A stretch of DNA of 60,709 bases from Oscillospiraceae bacterium (GCA_015066005.1 SVPF01000009.1:1-60709); one strand, 5' to 3'. Positions 52,022-60,408 are shown, counted from the first letter of the stretch. Notes: generated by a model from the sequence alone, not told the origin. Numbers and translations: made by a program.

Positions 52022-53158
52022 ATGAGTAAGAAAAGAAAAAACGACTGGAAACAAAATTTATTTACAGTTTTGCTCGGGCTATCTGCTGTAGCCTTTGGCT
52101 TTTGTTTTGCGTTTTATATTGATGAATTTTTTGTTGATAAGGCCACAGGGTCAGACAAGGTATTTATGCTTTTATCGCTACTTATAGGAATGTATGTCAG
52201 TATTTTTGTAAATACAATCATTCACGAGGCGGGACATTTGGTGTTTGGGCTTCTTACGGGATATAAATTCAGTTCCTTCCGTATTCACAATTTAATGTGG
52301 GTAATGGAAAATGATAAGATAAAATTTAAGCGTCATAGTATTGCGGGTACGGCAGGACAATGCCTTATGTCACCTCCCGATATGGTGAACGGCAAATTTC
52401 CTGTTGTGCTTTATAATCTTGGCGGTTGCATTTTTAATTTTATTGTTGCGGTTATTTCGTTTTTGGCTTTTTTTATTTTCAAAAATCAACCGTTTTTTGC
52501 AGTATTTATTTTGGGATTTGGTGTATCGGCTTTAATTCTTGCCGTTTCTAACGGAATACCCCTTAAAACCGCAACGGTTAACAATGATGGTTATAATACG
52601 TTGGATATCACCCGCAACAGCGAGGCAATGAATACGTTTTGGTTGCAATTAAAAATTGTGGAGCAAACCTCAAAGGGTGTGCGGCTTAAGGATATGCCAA
52701 GTGAATGGTTTGAATTTCCGACTGATGACGCAATGCAAAACAGCATGGTTGCCACAAGCGGTGTTTTTACGGCTAATCGGCTTTTGGATGAGCAAAAATT
52801 TGCCGAAGCGGCAGAATGTATATCGCACTTGTTGGAAATAGAAAGCGGCATAGCGGGCATATATCGCAATTTGATAATTTGCGACCGTATTTTTATTGAA
52901 CTTATTGGTGAAAATCGCCGCGAAGCAGTGGGCAGGCTACTCACTAAAGAACAAAAGAAGTTTATGAAGCAAATGAGGAATTTTTTAACTGTGCTTCGCA
53001 CGGAATATGCACTTGCTTTGTTATATGAAGAGGATATTGAAAAAGCAGAGAAAATTAAAGCGGAGTTTGAAAAGCGTTGTAAAACCCACCCATATAAGCC
53101 TGATATTGAATCCGAAAAAGAATTGATAAATATAGCTGATGAAAAATTTAAGGCATAA
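52022..53158 (+). CDS. M50-type membrane zinc metalloprotease
   Basis: A 378-residue protein with helices at about 15-33, 45-70, 130-155 and 158-180. The zinc motif HEAGH sits in the second helix (NTIIHEAGHLVFGLLTG, near residues 66-82), typical of site-2-protease-like M50 enzymes. A helical TPR-like domain follows (about 220-375). The second metal-binding element (usually NxxPxxxLDG) is not obvious; NGIPLKTATVNNDGYNTLD may correspond. It could cleave a membrane regulator or process exported peptides. The start follows GGAAGTGATAAA. Confidence 0.72.
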   Translation: MSKKRKNDWKQNLFTVLLGLSAVAFGFCFAFYIDEFFVDKATGSDKVFMLLSLLIGMYVSIFVNTIIHEAGHLVFGLLTGYKFSSFRIHNLMWVMENDKIKFKRHSIAGTAGQCLMSPPDMVNGKFPVVLYNLGGCIFNFIVAVISFLAFFIFKNQPFFAVFILGFGVSALILAVSNGIPLKTATVNNDGYNTLDITRNSEAMNTFWLQLKIVEQTSKGVRLKDMPSEWFEFPTDDAMQNSMVATSGVFTANRLLDEQKFAEAAECISHLLEIESGIAGIYRNLIICDRIFIELIGENRREAVGRLLTKEQKKFMKQMRNFLTVLRTEYALALLYEEDIEKAEKIKAEFEKRCKTHPYKPDIESEKELINIADEKFKA

Positions 53159-53187
53159 AAAACGGACGAGTGAAAGCTCGTCCGTTT
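53159..53187. terminator. Terminator after the M50 gene, reused downstream
   Basis: AACGGACGAG and CTCGTCCGTT pair around TGAAAG, followed by TAGTTTG. The same stem recurs at 53501-53515 and 53869-53882, where it is split by an insertion. Confidence 0.82.
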
Positions 53188-53210
53188 AGTTTGTGAAATT
53201 AAATATCCAA

Positions 53211-53399
53211 CTATTTTACCTCGGCGTTTTTAATGGCATAATCCAAAAGAATATTAATAAGTTCATTGCGGGAACGGTTAGTATTTTCTGCAAGCTTATC
53301 AAGATTATCAACGGTTTCTTCTTTAATTCTTATAGAAAAAGTTTTGTAACCGTCCTCACCCTTGAGGGACTTTTTGTTAATTATTAGCTTTTTCTCCAT
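53211..53399 (-). CDS. Orphan ribbon-helix-helix (CopG/Arc-type) regulator
   Basis: A 62-residue protein: KTFSIRIKEETVDNLDKLAE and NRSRNELINILLDYAIK form the ribbon-helix-helix fold. Such proteins are often antitoxins or plasmid-type repressors. No toxin gene lies next to it. ATG 53399 has AGGTGAG just upstream. A 14-bp palindrome in front of it is the likely operator. Confidence 0.83.
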   Translation of the reverse strand: MEKKLIINKKSLKGEDGYKTFSIRIKEETVDNLDKLAENTNRSRNELINILLDYAIKNAEVK

Positions 53400-53430
53400 A
53401 ACACTCACCTCAATTGTTATTATGGCTTGA

Positions 53431-53468
53431 TTTATGTTATAAATATATGTTATAATTTATAACATAAA
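53431..53468. promoter_or_regulatory. 14-bp perfect palindrome, likely RHH operator
   Basis: TTTATGTTATAAAT (53431-53444) and ATTTATAACATAAA (53455-53468) are perfect inverted repeats. ATGTTATAA occurs a third time in the centre. A plus-strand promoter, TTGATT with TATAAT at 53451-53456, is embedded in it. Confidence 0.8.
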
Positions 53469-53488
53469 ACGATTGCGCAGGTGATTAT

Positions 53489-53587
53489 ATGAATGAAATA
53501 AACGGACGAGTGAAAAGTCTACTTTTCATAAAGATGATTAAAACCTCGATGAAATTCATCGAGGTTTTTCATATGCTTATCATATAG
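53489..53587 (+). pseudogene. Truncated gene start running into a terminator stem
   Basis: A promoter and a good ribosome site (CAGGTGATT) lead to ATG 53489, but after four codons (MNEI) the frame enters the AACGGACGAG terminator arm. It reads only 32 codons, through a second terminator, to TAG. The body of a gene regulated with the ribbon-helix-helix gene appears to have been deleted. A real 32-residue peptide cannot be excluded. Confidence 0.45.
53540..53569 (+). terminator. Strong hairpin inside the inserted segment
   Basis: AAAACCTCGATGAA and TTCATCGAGGTTTT form a long perfect stem followed by TC; it could stop transcription from the 53456 promoter. Confidence 0.78.
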
Positions 53588-53589
53588 AA

Positions 53590-53868
53590 CCAGCATTGCA
53601 TTTGTAAGTACAAATGCTGCTTTTGGGGTAATACCCAAACCCTTTTAACAACAAACAAGAAAGATAAGTGATATTCTTTGCTGTGCAAAGAGTGATATTT
53701 TCACTTTGCGAAAGTGATATTACTCCCTTTGGTCGTAGTGATATTTTATTCGCCCTAAAAACTGTCCGAAGGACAATATCACTTGGCGAAAGCCAAATAT
53801 AACTGCGAAGCAATAGAACTCGCCTTTGGCGAATAAAACTGGGAGACTTCCTTATGGGAAGTCTCCCA
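53590..53868. repeat. Hairpin array A3 with GTGATATT/AATATCACT spacers
   Basis: Unrelated palindromes (GCATTTGTAAGTACAAATGC, CTTTGCTGTGCAAAG, GTCCGAAGGAC, TGGCGAAAGCCA, CGCCTTTGGCG, GGGAGACTTCC with GGAAGTCTCCC) are joined by AGTGATATT in the left half. In the right half the joints are AATATCACT, AATATAACT, AATAGAACT and AATAAAACT. The array sits in the loop of a split terminator (arms 53501-53515 and 53869-53882). Confidence 0.75.
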
Positions 53869-53886
53869 AGCTCGTCCGTTTTACTA

Positions 53887-55362
53887 TTAAGGGTTTCTGC
53901 CGTAAAGGGTGGTTAAATCGGCAATAATTTTTGAAAGCCAGTCGTTAATGCAGTAGGAATCAATTCGCCAGTTCCAGTTACCGCCCACAACCGATGGGGT
54001 GTTAATGCGGCCGTTACTGTCAAGTGCCAAAATGTCGGGCATCATTAAAATGCAGGTATCACTGCGGGATGCCAAGGCCGCGCGCATCATAGTCCAGTTA
54101 AAGCCGTCATTTCGTTTTGCATTAAAGAATTTTTCGGCGCGTTTAACCTCACTATCACTGGCGCTCATTGTCCAACCGATAATGGTATCATTATCGTGTG
54201 TACCTGTGTAAACCACGCTGTTTTTGGGGTGGTTGTAGGGCAGGTAGTCATTATTGCTGTCACCGTCAAAGGCAAACTGTAAAACCTTCATACCGGGGTA
54301 GCCCGTGCTTTTAAGCAGCTTTTTAACCTGAGGTGTTAAATAACCCAAATCCTCGGCAATAATGGGTAGATTATCGCCAATATCCTTTTTAAATTGGCGG
54401 AATAACGCCATATCAGGTCCCTTAACCCACTTGCCGTTTTTGGCGGTGTTATCCGTTGCGGGAATTGAAAAATACGATTCAAAGCCACGGAAGTGGTCAA
54501 TGCGTACCACGTCGTAAAGCTTTAACGCGTGCTTCATTCGGCTTACCCACCATTTATAATCGTCAGCCTTCATTGTTTTCCAATCGTAAAGGGGGTTACC
54601 CCAAAGCTGACCGTCCTCAGCAAAAGCATCGGGCGGACATCCCGCAACCGATGTCGGCATAAAGCCCTCATCTAGCTGAAACTGTTCGGTGTTTGCCCAA
54701 ACGTCACAAGAATCAAGCGCAACATAAATTGGAATATCGCCAATAATTTTAATGCCGTTTTGGTTAGCATATTCCTTCAGCTTAAACCATTGTTGGCTAA
54801 ATTTAAACTGTAAAAATTTATAAAAGTCAATATCTTCCTTAAGGTCCTTTTCAATTTCAATCAAAGCGGCAGGGTCACGGCGGCGAAGTGTTTGCGGCCA
54901 ATTGTGCCAGTCAGCCTGACTGTTAGCCGTCTTAATTGCCATAAAGCAGGCAAAATCGTTAAGCCAATATCCGTTTTCCTCTAAAAAGCGGTCATATTCG
55001 CTGTCGCTTTTAAAACGATTAAAGGCAAGGCGTAAAAGCTGAAGCCTGTTACTTCCAATTTTTTCGTAATCAACCTTATGTGGATCATTGCCGAAATCGG
55101 CGGTTGAAAATTCTTTTTTAGTTAAAAGCTTTTCATCAATTAAAACCTCAAGGTCAATAAAATAAGGGTTGCCCGCAAAGGCCGAAAACGAGCTGTAGGG
55201 TGAATCACCGTGGCCTGTGGGGGTTAAGGGTAAAATTTGCCAATAGCTTTGCTTTGCTGCCTTTAAAAAATCAACAAAGCGGTAGGCTTCTTTACCAAAG
55301 GTGCCAATACCACCCTCTGACGCGAGGGAAAATATCGGCATTAAAATTCCTGAGCTTCTCAA
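53887..55362 (-). CDS. malQ: 4-alpha-glucanotransferase (amylomaltase)
   Basis: A 491-residue GH77 enzyme (EC 2.4.1.25) that disproportionates malto-oligosaccharides and links glycogen breakdown to glucose release. It has RSSGILMPIFSLAS, GDIPIYVALDS, the catalytic nucleophile Asp in VVRIDHFRGFESY, the acid/base Glu in IAEDLGYLTP and THDNDT. TTG 55362 is preferred: AGAGAGG lies 8 bp upstream and the downstream sequence begins like other MalQ proteins, whereas the longer frame starts inside the Rnf terminator. It fits the glgCDA operon functionally. Confidence 0.92.
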   Translation of the reverse strand: MRSSGILMPIFSLASEGGIGTFGKEAYRFVDFLKAAKQSYWQILPLTPTGHGDSPYSSFSAFAGNPYFIDLEVLIDEKLLTKKEFSTADFGNDPHKVDYEKIGSNRLQLLRLAFNRFKSDSEYDRFLEENGYWLNDFACFMAIKTANSQADWHNWPQTLRRRDPAALIEIEKDLKEDIDFYKFLQFKFSQQWFKLKEYANQNGIKIIGDIPIYVALDSCDVWANTEQFQLDEGFMPTSVAGCPPDAFAEDGQLWGNPLYDWKTMKADDYKWWVSRMKHALKLYDVVRIDHFRGFESYFSIPATDNTAKNGKWVKGPDMALFRQFKKDIGDNLPIIAEDLGYLTPQVKKLLKSTGYPGMKVLQFAFDGDSNNDYLPYNHPKNSVVYTGTHDNDTIIGWTMSASDSEVKRAEKFFNAKRNDGFNWTMMRAALASRSDTCILMMPDILALDSNGRINTPSVVGGNWNWRIDSYCINDWLSKIIADLTTLYGRNP

Positions 55363-55400
55363 AATGGGTGCCTCTCTTCTTACTGTTATAGTAATAAGAT

Positions 55401-55428
55401 TATCCCCCAAAAAATTGGGGGATATACT
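55401..55428 (-). terminator. Terminator of the Rnf operon
   Basis: ATCCCCCAA and TTGGGGGAT pair around a short T-rich loop between rnfB and malQ. On the minus strand it precedes the malQ ribosome site. Confidence 0.8.
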
Positions 55429-55431
55429 ATT

Positions 55432-56208
55432 TTAAATGATAACTTTTCTTTTGCAAACCTCTTTACATTTGCCACAGCCGTCACAAAGTGAGTAATCAAC
55501 CTGCGCAAGATTGTTAATAATTTTAATTGCGCCCTTTTCGCAGGTGCGTTCACACATTGTGCAGGCAATACAGCTGCTTTTACAGCCCTGAACAACGGGT
55601 GCGCCCTTTTCCTTGTTATTGCAAAGCACGGCGGTTTTATAATCCTTAGGTACAAGCTTTATAACGCCCTTAGGACAGGTGTTTACACATTTTCCGCAAC
55701 CAACACAAAGGTCCTTGCAAACGGTAGGGTGGTTATTGTTTACAATAATAGCATTAAAGGGGCAGGCGGCAACACAGTCTAAAAGGCCTAAGCAGCCATA
55801 CTTACATTCAAGCGGACCGCCCTGCAAAAGTGCGGCGGCGGCACAGCTTTGAAGTCCCTCATAGGCGAATGCACGCTTGGTTTTGTCACAGCTGTTATTG
55901 CAGGCCACAAGTGCTAACATTGGGGTAGCAGAAACCTCAACCTTCAAAACCTCGGCAATTTTTTGCGCTGTGGCTTCTCCGCCCGGTGCACAAAGGTTAG
56001 GCTCGGCCTCACCCTTAGCTAAAGCTGCGGCATAGCCGTCACAGCCCGAAAAGCCGCAGGCGCCGCAGTTTGCGCCCGGAAGTGCTTCACGAAGCTGAGC
56101 TTCGGTTTCATCAACGGGAACAGCCATATATTTTGATGCAAAGGAAAGGCCAAGACCGGCAATAAGACCGATAACCGCAATAATTATAACGGGAATTAAA
56201 ATTTCCAT
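55432..56208 (-). CDS. rnfB: Rnf complex subunit RnfB (iron-sulfur)
   Basis: A 258-residue subunit with an N-terminal membrane helix (about 3-25). Next is the RnfB 4Fe-4S signature in LPGANCGACGFSGCDGYA (C-x2-C-x4-C), followed by four ferredoxin-like Cys clusters: CKYGCLGLLDC, CVGCGKCVNTCP, CIACTMCERTC and CDGCGKCKEVC. It receives electrons from reduced ferredoxin. It is the last gene of the operon, 4 bp after rnfA. Confidence 0.95.
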   Translation of the reverse strand: MEILIPVIIIAVIGLIAGLGLSFASKYMAVPVDETEAQLREALPGANCGACGFSGCDGYAAALAKGEAEPNLCAPGGEATAQKIAEVLKVEVSATPMLALVACNNSCDKTKRAFAYEGLQSCAAAALLQGGPLECKYGCLGLLDCVAACPFNAIIVNNNHPTVCKDLCVGCGKCVNTCPKGVIKLVPKDYKTAVLCNNKEKGAPVVQGCKSSCIACTMCERTCEKGAIKIINNLAQVDYSLCDGCGKCKEVCKRKVII

Positions 56209-56212
56209 ATTA

Positions 56213-56794
56213 TCAGCCTCCTATTCCTGCAAAGCCGAGGAATGAAAGGGCAACAATTGCGGCCGAAACAAGCGTAATCGGTAAGCCCTTCATAAATTCG
56301 GGAATGTCGGCGGTTTCAAGTCGTTCGCGCACGCCCGAGAATAAAAGCATAGCCAGCATAAAGCCAAGACCTGCACCAAGCGCATTAAAGAGCGACTGAA
56401 CAAAATTTAAACCGTCGGTAATGTTAAGCATTGTAATACCAAGCACCGCACAGTTGGTGGTAATAAGGGGAAGATAAATACCAAGTGATTTATAAATAGG
56501 CGGTAAGAACTTCTTTAAAACAATTTCCAAAAGCTGAACGATAGCGGCAATTACCAAAATAAACACAATGGTTTCGAGGTAAACGTATTTGGGTGCTAAA
56601 ATATAGGTGTAAATGGGGTGTGTCACCGCAGTTGAAAGCACCATTACCAAAATGACCGCAACGCTCATTGAAAAGGCGGTGTTGGTTTTCTTTGAAACAC
56701 CTAAGAAGGGGCAAATTCCCAAGAACTTTGAAAGCACCATATTGTTGGTTAAAATAGATGCTAATAAAATAGAAGCAATGGTAACCTTATTCAT
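56213..56794 (-). CDS. rnfA: Rnf complex subunit RnfA (membrane)
   Basis: A 193-residue six-helix membrane subunit with LTNNMVLSKFLGICPFLGVSKK and LITTNCAVLGITMLN, the conserved Cys-containing half-helices that hold a membrane 2Fe-2S centre together with RnfE. It overlaps rnfE by 8 bp. It is homologous to NqrE/RsxA. Confidence 0.96.
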   Translation of the reverse strand: MNKVTIASILLASILTNNMVLSKFLGICPFLGVSKKTNTAFSMSVAVILVMVLSTAVTHPIYTYILAPKYVYLETIVFILVIAAIVQLLEIVLKKFLPPIYKSLGIYLPLITTNCAVLGITMLNITDGLNFVQSLFNALGAGLGFMLAMLLFSGVRERLETADIPEFMKGLPITLVSAAIVALSFLGFAGIGG

Positions 56795-57467
56795 TTACAC
56801 ATTCCTGCCTTTCACAAAAGCTTCTTGAAGGACAGCCCTTACAGCCCAAGTGTTCAACAGGCTTTTTACCTGCTTTTTTGGCAAGCGCGTTTGAAACGGC
56901 AACCAAAATACCGAATACAAAGAAGCCACCGGGTGGAAGCAGGAAAATAACCATTGGGTCAATAATTTCGGCAGTTATGGGGAAGGAAAAAATACTTCCT
57001 GCGCCCAATAGCTCACGAATGGCGCCCATAAGGGTTAAAACTGCTGTAAAGCCAATGCCCATTCCCAAACCGTCAAGTGCGGAAAGCACAGGCGCATTTT
57101 TTGAAGCAAACATTTCGGCACGGCCTAAAATAATACAGTTAACAACGATTAGGGGCAAATAAATACCAAGGGATTGGTCAATAGCGGGTAAAAATGCCTT
57201 TACAAGCATTTGCACAACCGACACAAAGCCTGCAATAATTGTAATATATGCAGGAATTCTTACCTTGTCGGGAATAATGTTACGAAGCAAAGAAATAACA
57301 ATATTCGAGCATATAAGTACAAGTGTTGCCGAAACACCCATACCAATGCCGTTTATAGCGGCGGTGGTAACTGCAAGGGTAGGGCAGGTGCCAAGCACCA
57401 AGCGAAGTACGGGGTTTTCCTTTACAAGACCGTTTGTAAGGGTACTGATATATTTATTATTTTTCAT
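56787..57467 (-). CDS. rnfE: Rnf complex subunit RnfE (membrane)
   Basis: A 226-residue membrane subunit with LVLGTCPTLAVTT and LIVVNCIILGRAEMFAS, the counterparts of the RnfA motifs. A C-terminal Cys-rich tail (HLGCKGCPSRSFCERQECVNE) is present, seen in clostridial RnfE but not in all homologues. It overlaps rnfG by 11 bp and rnfA by 8 bp. Confidence 0.95.
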   Translation of the reverse strand: MKNNKYISTLTNGLVKENPVLRLVLGTCPTLAVTTAAINGIGMGVSATLVLICSNIVISLLRNIIPDKVRIPAYITIIAGFVSVVQMLVKAFLPAIDQSLGIYLPLIVVNCIILGRAEMFASKNAPVLSALDGLGMGIGFTAVLTLMGAIRELLGAGSIFSFPITAEIIDPMVIFLLPPGGFFVFGILVAVSNALAKKAGKKPVEHLGCKGCPSRSFCERQECVNE

Positions 57468-58092
57468 CAGTTTTTACCTCCGTTTCGTCAGTGTTGTTTT
57501 CGGGTAGTGGTTTAGGTGTAATTGAAAGCTCCTTAAACTGAGCCAAAGCATCGTTTACAGCAGTCATTACCGCTTTTGAAGTAATGGTTGCGCTGGTAAC
57601 TGTGTCAATATCGGTAATGGCAATTTTACCCGACATACCCTTAAATTGCAAATAAAATTCGGGCTTGCTTGCATTTTGGCCAAGACCGGGGGTTTCGTTG
57701 GAAACATCCAAAACCTTAAGGTTTAAAATTTTACCGTCGGGTCCGATAGCGGTCATAACCGTTACCGAATTTGCACCGCCGTAGCCCTTAGCGGAGGTTT
57801 TAAAGATATATGCAACATCCGCGCCGTCCTTTTGGGCAACATTAAAGGTAATACCCTTCGTGGTTTGTTCGTTAAATTTATCGGCCTTTACAAGCTCTTC
57901 CATAGCGGTCTTGGCGTTTTGTGCTTCAAGCTTTGCAATTTGTTTAACGGTAACCTTGTTGGTAACGGCAAGGGCTAAGGGTATAATTATACAAATGCAA
58001 AGTAAAACAACGGTGGGCTTTACAATAGAATCCTTTTCGTTTTTGAAAAACGCAACAACAGCGTTCCAAATTTTAATAAAAAATTCCTTCAT
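57457..58092 (-). CDS. rnfG: Rnf complex subunit RnfG (FMN-binding)
   Basis: A 211-residue protein with one N-terminal helix (about 25-45) and an extracytoplasmic FMN-binding domain. The segment TDIDTVTSATITSKAV contains the Thr (S-A-T) that carries covalent FMN through a phosphoester bond. It sits between rnfD and rnfE in the usual order. Confidence 0.93.
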   Translation of the reverse strand: MKEFFIKIWNAVVAFFKNEKDSIVKPTVVLLCICIIIPLALAVTNKVTVKQIAKLEAQNAKTAMEELVKADKFNEQTTKGITFNVAQKDGADVAYIFKTSAKGYGGANSVTVMTAIGPDGKILNLKVLDVSNETPGLGQNASKPEFYLQFKGMSGKIAITDIDTVTSATITSKAVMTAVNDALAQFKELSITPKPLPENNTDETEVKTDEK

Positions 58093-58093
58093 A

Positions 58094-59032
58094 TTACTTG
58101 CCCTCCTTTGCTTTCACAAAGCCAAAGGGCTTGCGGGTTGTAAGGCGGTTAATATAAGGCGTTAAAATGTTCATAAGCAAAATTGAATATGAAACACCTT
58201 CGGGTAACGCGCCAAAATATCTTATAATAAAGGTAATAAGGCCGCAGCAAATACCGAAAACAGCCTTGCCCAAGTTTGTTGTGGGGGAGGTGGTATAGTC
58301 GGTAGCCATAAATATTGCGCCAAGCATTAAGCCGCCGCTGAAAACACAAAGGCCAACGTTTTGCCCTGCAATAAGCGAAGCCAGCGCAACGGTACCCACA
58401 AAGCAAACGGGAATAACAGGGTTTATAACCCTGCGAAGCATAAGGTAAAGACCGCCGATAATAAGTAAAAAGGCCGAGGTTTCACCAATGCAGCCGCCCT
58501 GAATACCGAAAAAAGCATCCTTAACGGTAACTGCGCTTGTGGCATCACCGTAAAGGGAAGCTAGGGGTGTAGCGCTGGAAACGGCATCAACAGCAAAGGG
58601 TTCAACATAGCTTGTCATAGCAACGGGAAAGGAAACCATTAGCACAATTCGTGCGGTTATTGCGGGGTTTGCAAAGTTGTGACCAATACCGCCGAAAAGC
58701 TGTTTAACAATAACAATTGCAACAAAGCTGCCGACAACGGCCATCCAAAGCGGAATGGTGCGGGGTAGGTTCATACCTAAAAGAAGACCCGTAACAATTG
58801 CTGAAAGGTCAAAGGCCGACTGCTGCTTTTTGCAAATTATGTTCCACAAAAATTCAAATATAAAGCAGGAAGCAACACAAACTGCCAAAACCAAGGCGGC
58901 GCGCCAACCGAAGATAACACATCCAAAAATGGCGGCAGGAAGTAAAGCGATAATAACATCAAGCATAATTCCCTGTGTTGTGTCGGGGTGGCGAAGATGG
59001 GGGGAAGAGGAAACATTTAAAATTTTATTCAT
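58094..59032 (-). CDS. rnfD: Rnf complex subunit RnfD (membrane, FMN)
   Basis: A 312-residue, about ten-helix subunit with LNVSSSPHLRHPDTTQGIMLDV, GLLLGMNLPRTIPLW, QLFGGIGHNFANPAITAR and AVDAVSSATPLASLYG, where the Thr is the covalent FMN site. It is a core ion-translocating subunit. It starts 1 bp after the rnfC stop. Confidence 0.95.
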   Translation of the reverse strand: MNKILNVSSSPHLRHPDTTQGIMLDVIIALLPAAIFGCVIFGWRAALVLAVCVASCFIFEFLWNIICKKQQSAFDLSAIVTGLLLGMNLPRTIPLWMAVVGSFVAIVIVKQLFGGIGHNFANPAITARIVLMVSFPVAMTSYVEPFAVDAVSSATPLASLYGDATSAVTVKDAFFGIQGGCIGETSAFLLIIGGLYLMLRRVINPVIPVCFVGTVALASLIAGQNVGLCVFSGGLMLGAIFMATDYTTSPTTNLGKAVFGICCGLITFIIRYFGALPEGVSYSILLMNILTPYINRLTTRKPFGFVKAKEGK

Positions 59033-59033
59033 T

Positions 59034-60335
59034 TTATTTTTTCCTCCTTAAAATTGATTTGGCAAGTCGCATTGTTTGGGTAAGCGGGCGTTTTGCGGGG
59101 CACACAAAGGAGCAACAACCGCATTCCATACAATAGCTTACGTTAAGCGAATTTAAATTATCGTAAAGGTTAAAGCTTATAGCCGAATCAACCTTTGCGG
59201 GATAAAGCTTCATTGGACAGGTGTTTGCGCAACGGCCGCAACGAATACAAGCGGTTGTTGCTTCGGGCAGGGCATTTTTCATAACAGTAATGGCATTGTT
59301 GCGTTTTTCAAGCGGTGCTTCGGCCGAAACAACATCAACACCCATCATAGGACCGCCCATAATAATTTCGGAATAATCCTCATCCACACCGACAAAGCTT
59401 AAAATTTCCTTTATGGGTGTGCCAATGGGTGCAATAACATTTTTAGGCTCGCTTACGGCGGTGCCGTCAACGGTAATACGCTTATTAACAAGCGGCATAC
59501 CCGTTTTAATAAAGCGGTAAAGTGTGGCAATACTTGTAATATTCATAACAATACAGCCAACGTCACTGGGAAGCTTGCCTGCAGGTACCTTTCGGCCCGT
59601 TGCCGAATAAATAATAACCTTTTCAGCCCCTTGCGGATATTTTGAAGGCAAGCGCATAAGCTTAACGCTGTCATCGGTGTCGCGTGCATCGGTTGCAATT
59701 TCGTAAAGCTTTTTAATGGCGGCTTCCTTGTTAGATTCCACACAAATTATAGCGTTCGGAATATTCAAAATATCTTTAATAAGGTAAATGCCGTTAATAA
59801 CATCATCGTAATTTTCCATACACTCGCGATAGTCGCTTGTAATGTAAGGCTCACATTCAGCGGCATTGATAACAAGTGTATCTATAACGATGCCTTCCTT
59901 AATTGAAAGCTTAACCCTTGTCGGAAAGCCTGCGCCGCCAAGACCAACAAGACCGCATTTGCCTGCGGCTTCGGCTAAATCGGCCGCGGTGTTAACCTCA
60001 AAGGGTGCAAGGGCTTCATCAGCAGTCATATTACCGTCAGACGTAATTACAACATTGTCCTTATTAACCTTTTTAACAGTGCCCGAAACACTTGAATGTA
60101 CGGGTGCGCTTACAAAGCCGTCGGCTTCGGCAACAAGGGTGCCTACAAACACCTGTTGACCTTCCTCAACAACCGGCTTTGCGGGTGCGCCTATATGCTG
60201 CGAAAAGGGAAGTATAACCTCAGCCACGGGGGGCATAACAACGGTTTCATATTCCGCCGTGTTTTTATAATGGGGTAAATATGCACCCATTAAAGCCTTA
60301 CCCTTTGGCTTTAGTATGGTTTCTTTTTTTTGCAT
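59034..60335 (-). CDS. rnfC: Rnf complex subunit RnfC (NADH/iron-sulfur)
   Basis: A 433-residue peripheral subunit, the NAD+-reducing end of the complex. It has VGLGGAGFPTRVKLS (NADH/FMN-binding region like that of NuoF), a SLBB-type region and two 4Fe-4S motifs, CIRCGRCANTCPMKLYP and CMECGCCSFVCPAKRPL, near the C-terminus. It is the first gene of the operon, with AGGGGGAACCC as ribosome site. The Rnf complex couples ferredoxin:NAD+ oxidoreduction to Na+ or H+ export. Confidence 0.96.
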   Translation of the reverse strand: MQKKETILKPKGKALMGAYLPHYKNTAEYETVVMPPVAEVILPFSQHIGAPAKPVVEEGQQVFVGTLVAEADGFVSAPVHSSVSGTVKKVNKDNVVITSDGNMTADEALAPFEVNTAADLAEAAGKCGLVGLGGAGFPTRVKLSIKEGIVIDTLVINAAECEPYITSDYRECMENYDDVINGIYLIKDILNIPNAIICVESNKEAAIKKLYEIATDARDTDDSVKLMRLPSKYPQGAEKVIIYSATGRKVPAGKLPSDVGCIVMNITSIATLYRFIKTGMPLVNKRITVDGTAVSEPKNVIAPIGTPIKEILSFVGVDEDYSEIIMGGPMMGVDVVSAEAPLEKRNNAITVMKNALPEATTACIRCGRCANTCPMKLYPAKVDSAISFNLYDNLNSLNVSYCMECGCCSFVCPAKRPLTQTMRLAKSILRRKK

Positions 60336-60379
60336 TTGGGTTCCCCCTAAGTAAAATATAAATGTGAATATACATTTTT

Positions 60380-60408
60380 ATTTTACTATATATCACATAA
60401 TTTTTCAA
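60380..60408 (-). promoter_or_regulatory. Promoter of the Rnf operon
   Basis: Minus-strand TTGAAA (60408-60403) and TAAAAT (60385-60380) with a 17 bp spacer. Confidence 0.7.

Noticed and set aside
53211-53587. Complete toxin-antitoxin pair around the RHH gene
   Set aside because: The RHH gene has no downstream toxin before its terminator and the divergent frame is truncated after four codons.
54456-54662. 68-codon plus-strand frame inside malQ
   Set aside because: It is antisense to conserved MalQ catalytic segments and has no ribosome site.
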